A stretch of 50,393 nucleotides of DNA, taken from IMG/VR virus record IMGVR_UViG_3300023443_001574, positions 1 through 50,393 of that record; one strand, given 5' to 3'. This document shows, one piece after another, positions 48,078 through 50,393 of this stretch (positions within the stretch are counted from its first letter, which is position 1; each line of letters starts with the position of its first letter). Origin of the DNA: a virus. The translations under genes were made by a program, and so were the position numbers. The notes under the pieces were generated by a model. It ran no database searches and was not told where the DNA came from. It saw only the letters and a list, made by a program, of their open reading frames with translations.

Positions 48078-50393
48078 TTGGGAAAATTTGCTGAACTCAA
48101 TGATATTCTTGTTATTCTAAAAGATCACTCCGGAGACCCAGGAGCTGACGTAAATGGAGACTTTGACTTATCAACAAAATGGACCGTGATAGAATACAAA
48201 GATGAAGTTCCACAATCTGTTAGGATAGTCTTCAATGCAGACTATGGAAGATTTCTGACCAGGGCCCCAAAAATCAAAAAGAGAGACAGAATATTTGTCA
48301 GAATTACAGAGAAGGATGGCACTATCACGGAAGATGTTTTTCATGTTAGAAAGATAAAGCGAAAGCGTATCCAGGGAGTTGGATTGGGTCTGGAAGTTAT
48401 GTGTCCTCATCAATCTGAGAATCATTGGAAAAAGACAGTCTCCTTTAAGAAACGTGGAAAGAGAATATCTGGAAACAGAGCAATAGAAATTTCAATTGCT
48501 GATCTAAATGCGAATAAAGCTGTCAAAGATCCGACAATAGAAATTCCATCTACATTTGACCAAGTGAAAAAACTTGGAAATCGATTTGACAAGAATACTT
48601 CGAACAATTACTTTTTCGAATCAGTCAAACTCGAAACAGCAATTTCTGAAATAAAGGATATTGAATCTCAACCAGTGGAAGGAGGAGGTTCCTTTGAACC
48701 AATGTATGTTAGATTCAAATCAAAATACAATCATGTTCCTCCTGGAGTAGACTTGGACACAGTGGTCCTGCAAGCTTTCGAGCAAGGATTCAAAGACAAC
48801 TCAGGAGTTTTCAATAGTACTCCTAGTACTACACTGGTTCATCCAACAATTGAATCCGGGGACAGGCCAAACATTCTCTCAATGGATTCAGATGAAGATC
48901 CGGAACAAGGAACTAATCTTGTTGCAATTGGAGACAAAACCTCTGGCAGTTTCACTAGAGAATGGATGTTGTATGTAGGTGCAAGAGAAGTATTTGATAA
49001 TCCTAGAACCTGGGATTCAACAGCTAATTACAAAGAAGGCCATCTGGTAAAAGACGATGACGGAAAAAGATACGAAGCATTGGGGTTCACTAACAATGAC
49101 AAACCTTCTGCAAGTCCATTATTTTGGATTGAAAGAACTTTCACAAAACCAGCTCAATGGCTCGTTGCTACAGCTTACAGCAGATTTGATCTAGTCAAAA
49201 ACAATGATATCGCATACAAAGCACTTCAAGCTCATACCTCAAGCGCAGCAGATGAACCTGGAAAAGATGATACTTTTTGGATACGAATTAGCTTTGCCCC
49301 AACTGTGGATTATTCTCCACTGACCAAAGACAAAGTTCAATATTTCGTTAATGCTCTTGCTGGAGCAAAACATGCAGCAACCAATAATTCCAAGACTGCA
49401 ATAATAGACCCGAATGTAATAATTGAGGATGCGCTACATCCAAGAACTTTCGTAAGATATGTCAACACAGACCCTAGTTTGATTCCGGCAGAGCTCAAAG
49501 TAGGTGGAAATATTCCAGACGCATTTAGAATGTTGGTTATCAATCCGGCCACTGGAGTGGAAACAGGAGCTGGGGATTTTGCCGGAAATGACCCGGCAGG
49601 AATTGCGTTTGCTGGCAATGTCGCTGAGTTTGTAGATGATGACAATGACGGAACAGGCTTCTGGAGAGTCTTCAAAGGAAGAGTTACTGCACAGGATCAA
49701 GAAGTCTTTGATTGGTTTGAAAGTGATTCTTGGATCAAGAAACCATGTGAAGGAGGAACATCTTATGTTGATGGAGCTGGAACTTGTGTAATTGGTTCAC
49801 GTAATGTTAATTGGGTCAAAGGAGCTTACAGATTAACTGAAGTTTTGTTTGTAGGAAAAGTTGGAAGATTCTTTTCTGCAGGACAGTTTGAGTGTGTCCA
49901 CTCTGTAAAATGGGATTCAACAAACTTGAGAGTTGATATGGGCAACGAAAAGATAATCGAAGAACTTGAGTCTGCCACATCAGCAGTCTTCATCAAGTCA
50001 GCTCCATTGGACATAACCAGGACCTTTCCATTCTTTGTCGGATTTAATTTTCATGCTATGCATCCATTCACGTCTAACGCAATACCATTCGGAGCAGTTA
50101 CAATTGGAGAGAAAATTAAGCATCCAACTATGGACTTGAACAACATGGATTTGACACATCTTCTCAAATCAGAATGGTTTGGACCAGGAGTAGAAGATTA
50201 CTATCCACTCCAGGCTATTCTTGCATGGATGAAACTCTCAATCAATGACTCAGTCTTAGGATTTTTTGATCCACTTGACGGTGATTTCAAAATTGGAATT
50301 TCATTGTCTGACAGAAATGACAACACAATGATAATAGAATACACTCACAGCAGAAATTCCAAGGTATTGCCATTAGAAGGTCTACTTTCAAAA
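47804..50393. repeat. Right copy of diverged terminal overlap (pairs with 1-2590)
   Basis: Aligns with bases 1-2590 at constant offset. The last 114 bases (50280-50393) are an exact match to 2477-2590, after which the sequence stops, as assemblies do when a branch rejoins a shared path. Upstream of 47804 the gene carries on in frame into the tail operon, so this copy supplies the natural left context that the left copy lacks. Confidence 0.9.
48078..50393 (+). CDS. Tail hub / receptor-binding protein, second version (cut by window end)
   Basis: The frame from TTG 48078 runs open to the end of the window, about 772 codons, and matches the first 772 residues of the 275-3169 protein. Both versions are intact, so neither is a decaying copy. 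In the two chitin-binding-like modules this one reads NYKEGHLV, YEAL, FWIE and AYSRFDLV, YKAL, FWIR: the framework residues are kept while those between are exchanged. Most likely the same gene from a second strain. Confidence 0.8.
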   Translation, partial: MGKFAELNDILVILKDHSGDPGADVNGDFDLSTKWTVIEYKDEVPQSVRIVFNADYGRFLTRAPKIKKRDRIFVRITEKDGTITEDVFHVRKIKRKRIQGVGLGLEVMCPHQSENHWKKTVSFKKRGKRISGNRAIEISIADLNANKAVKDPTIEIPSTFDQVKKLGNRFDKNTSNNYFFESVKLETAISEIKDIESQPVEGGGSFEPMYVRFKSKYNHVPPGVDLDTVVLQAFEQGFKDNSGVFNSTPSTTLVHPTIESGDRPNILSMDSDEDPEQGTNLVAIGDKTSGSFTREWMLYVGAREVFDNPRTWDSTANYKEGHLVKDDDGKRYEALGFTNNDKPSASPLFWIERTFTKPAQWLVATAYSRFDLVKNNDIAYKALQAHTSSAADEPGKDDTFWIRISFAPTVDYSPLTKDKVQYFVNALAGAKHAATNNSKTAIIDPNVIIEDALHPRTFVRYVNTDPSLIPAELKVGGNIPDAFRMLVINPATGVETGAGDFAGNDPAGIAFAGNVAEFVDDDNDGTGFWRVFKGRVTAQDQEVFDWFESDSWIKKPCEGGTSYVDGAGTCVIGSRNVNWVKGAYRLTEVLFVGKVGRFFSAGQFECVHSVKWDSTNLRVDMGNEKIIEELESATSAVFIKSAPLDITRTFPFFVGFNFHAMHPFTSNAIPFGAVTIGEKIKHPTMDLNNMDLTHLLKSEWFGPGVEDYYPLQAILAWMKLSINDSVLGFFDPLDGDFKIGISLSDRNDNTMIIEYTHSRNSKVLPLEGLLSK

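Noticed and set aside
1-50393. Provirus with integrase, attachment sites or tRNA target; CRISPR array; tRNA genes
   Set aside because: No recombinase motifs, no tRNA-like T-arm sequence with matching stems and no regularly spaced direct repeats other than the coding 60-base array.
1-50393. Host-derived metabolic genes such as ammonia monooxygenase subunits
   Set aside because: None of the proteins resembles a metabolic enzyme, so the suggested thaumarchaeal host is not supported by such a gene.

Overview
The window looks like the essentially complete genome of a tailed (head-tail, Caudoviricetes-type) virus of an archaeon. The virion part is typical of a tailed virus: small and large terminase, portal, protease/scaffold, major capsid protein, tail tube, short tape-measure-like protein and tail hub with fibre. 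The replication part is archaeal: MCM helicase, RadA-type recombinase, HerA-like ATPase, Hjc-like resolvase, AbrB and ribbon-helix-helix regulators. The DNA is clearly AT-rich, TTG starts are frequent, and TATA boxes sit just upstream of apparently leaderless genes. A host in the Nitrososphaeria (Thaumarchaeota) is my best guess, but this is inference; no host marker gene is present. I see no integrase, att site, tRNA or CRISPR.

Layout: 1-6.6 kb, end of a tail protein, tail hub with glycan-binding-like modules, long fibre. 6.6-11 kb, small proteins, a holin-like membrane protein, secreted or anchored proteins and two zinc metalloproteases (one a clear matrixin), read as a candidate lysis/egress cassette. 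11-24 kb, replication and recombination: a hairpin-rich control region, possible annealing protein, RadA, nuclease, RHH regulator, MCM, methyltransferase-like protein, HerA-like ATPase, Dam-type methylase, Hjc-like resolvase. 13-27 kb is also filled with very small, mostly zinc-binding-looking proteins in tightly overlapping chains. 27-38 kb, packaging and head. 38-45 kb, accessory virion proteins, including a protein of about 33 twenty-residue repeats. 45-50 kb, tail terminator, tube, tape measure, distal tail protein and tail hub again. All genes but one (18793-18939) are on the + strand.

The last 2,590 bases align with the first 2,590 at a constant offset of 47,803 with no net indel, but are not identical. 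Gene order is continuous across this junction. The simplest reading is a circularly permuted or circular genome of about 47.8 kb whose overlap comes from a second, closely related strain; differences concentrate in the glycan-binding-like part of the tail hub. A real tandem duplication is the alternative.

Points most worth a second look: the variable tail-hub modules, the 33-unit repeat protein and the matching unit at the end of a neighbour, the metalloprotease cassette, the array of mini zinc proteins, a 23-bp promoter element used twice with identical spacing, a structured noncoding region near 25.5 kb, and a portal protein with an N-terminal helix-turn-helix. All functions are read from sequence patterns by eye; no database search was run.
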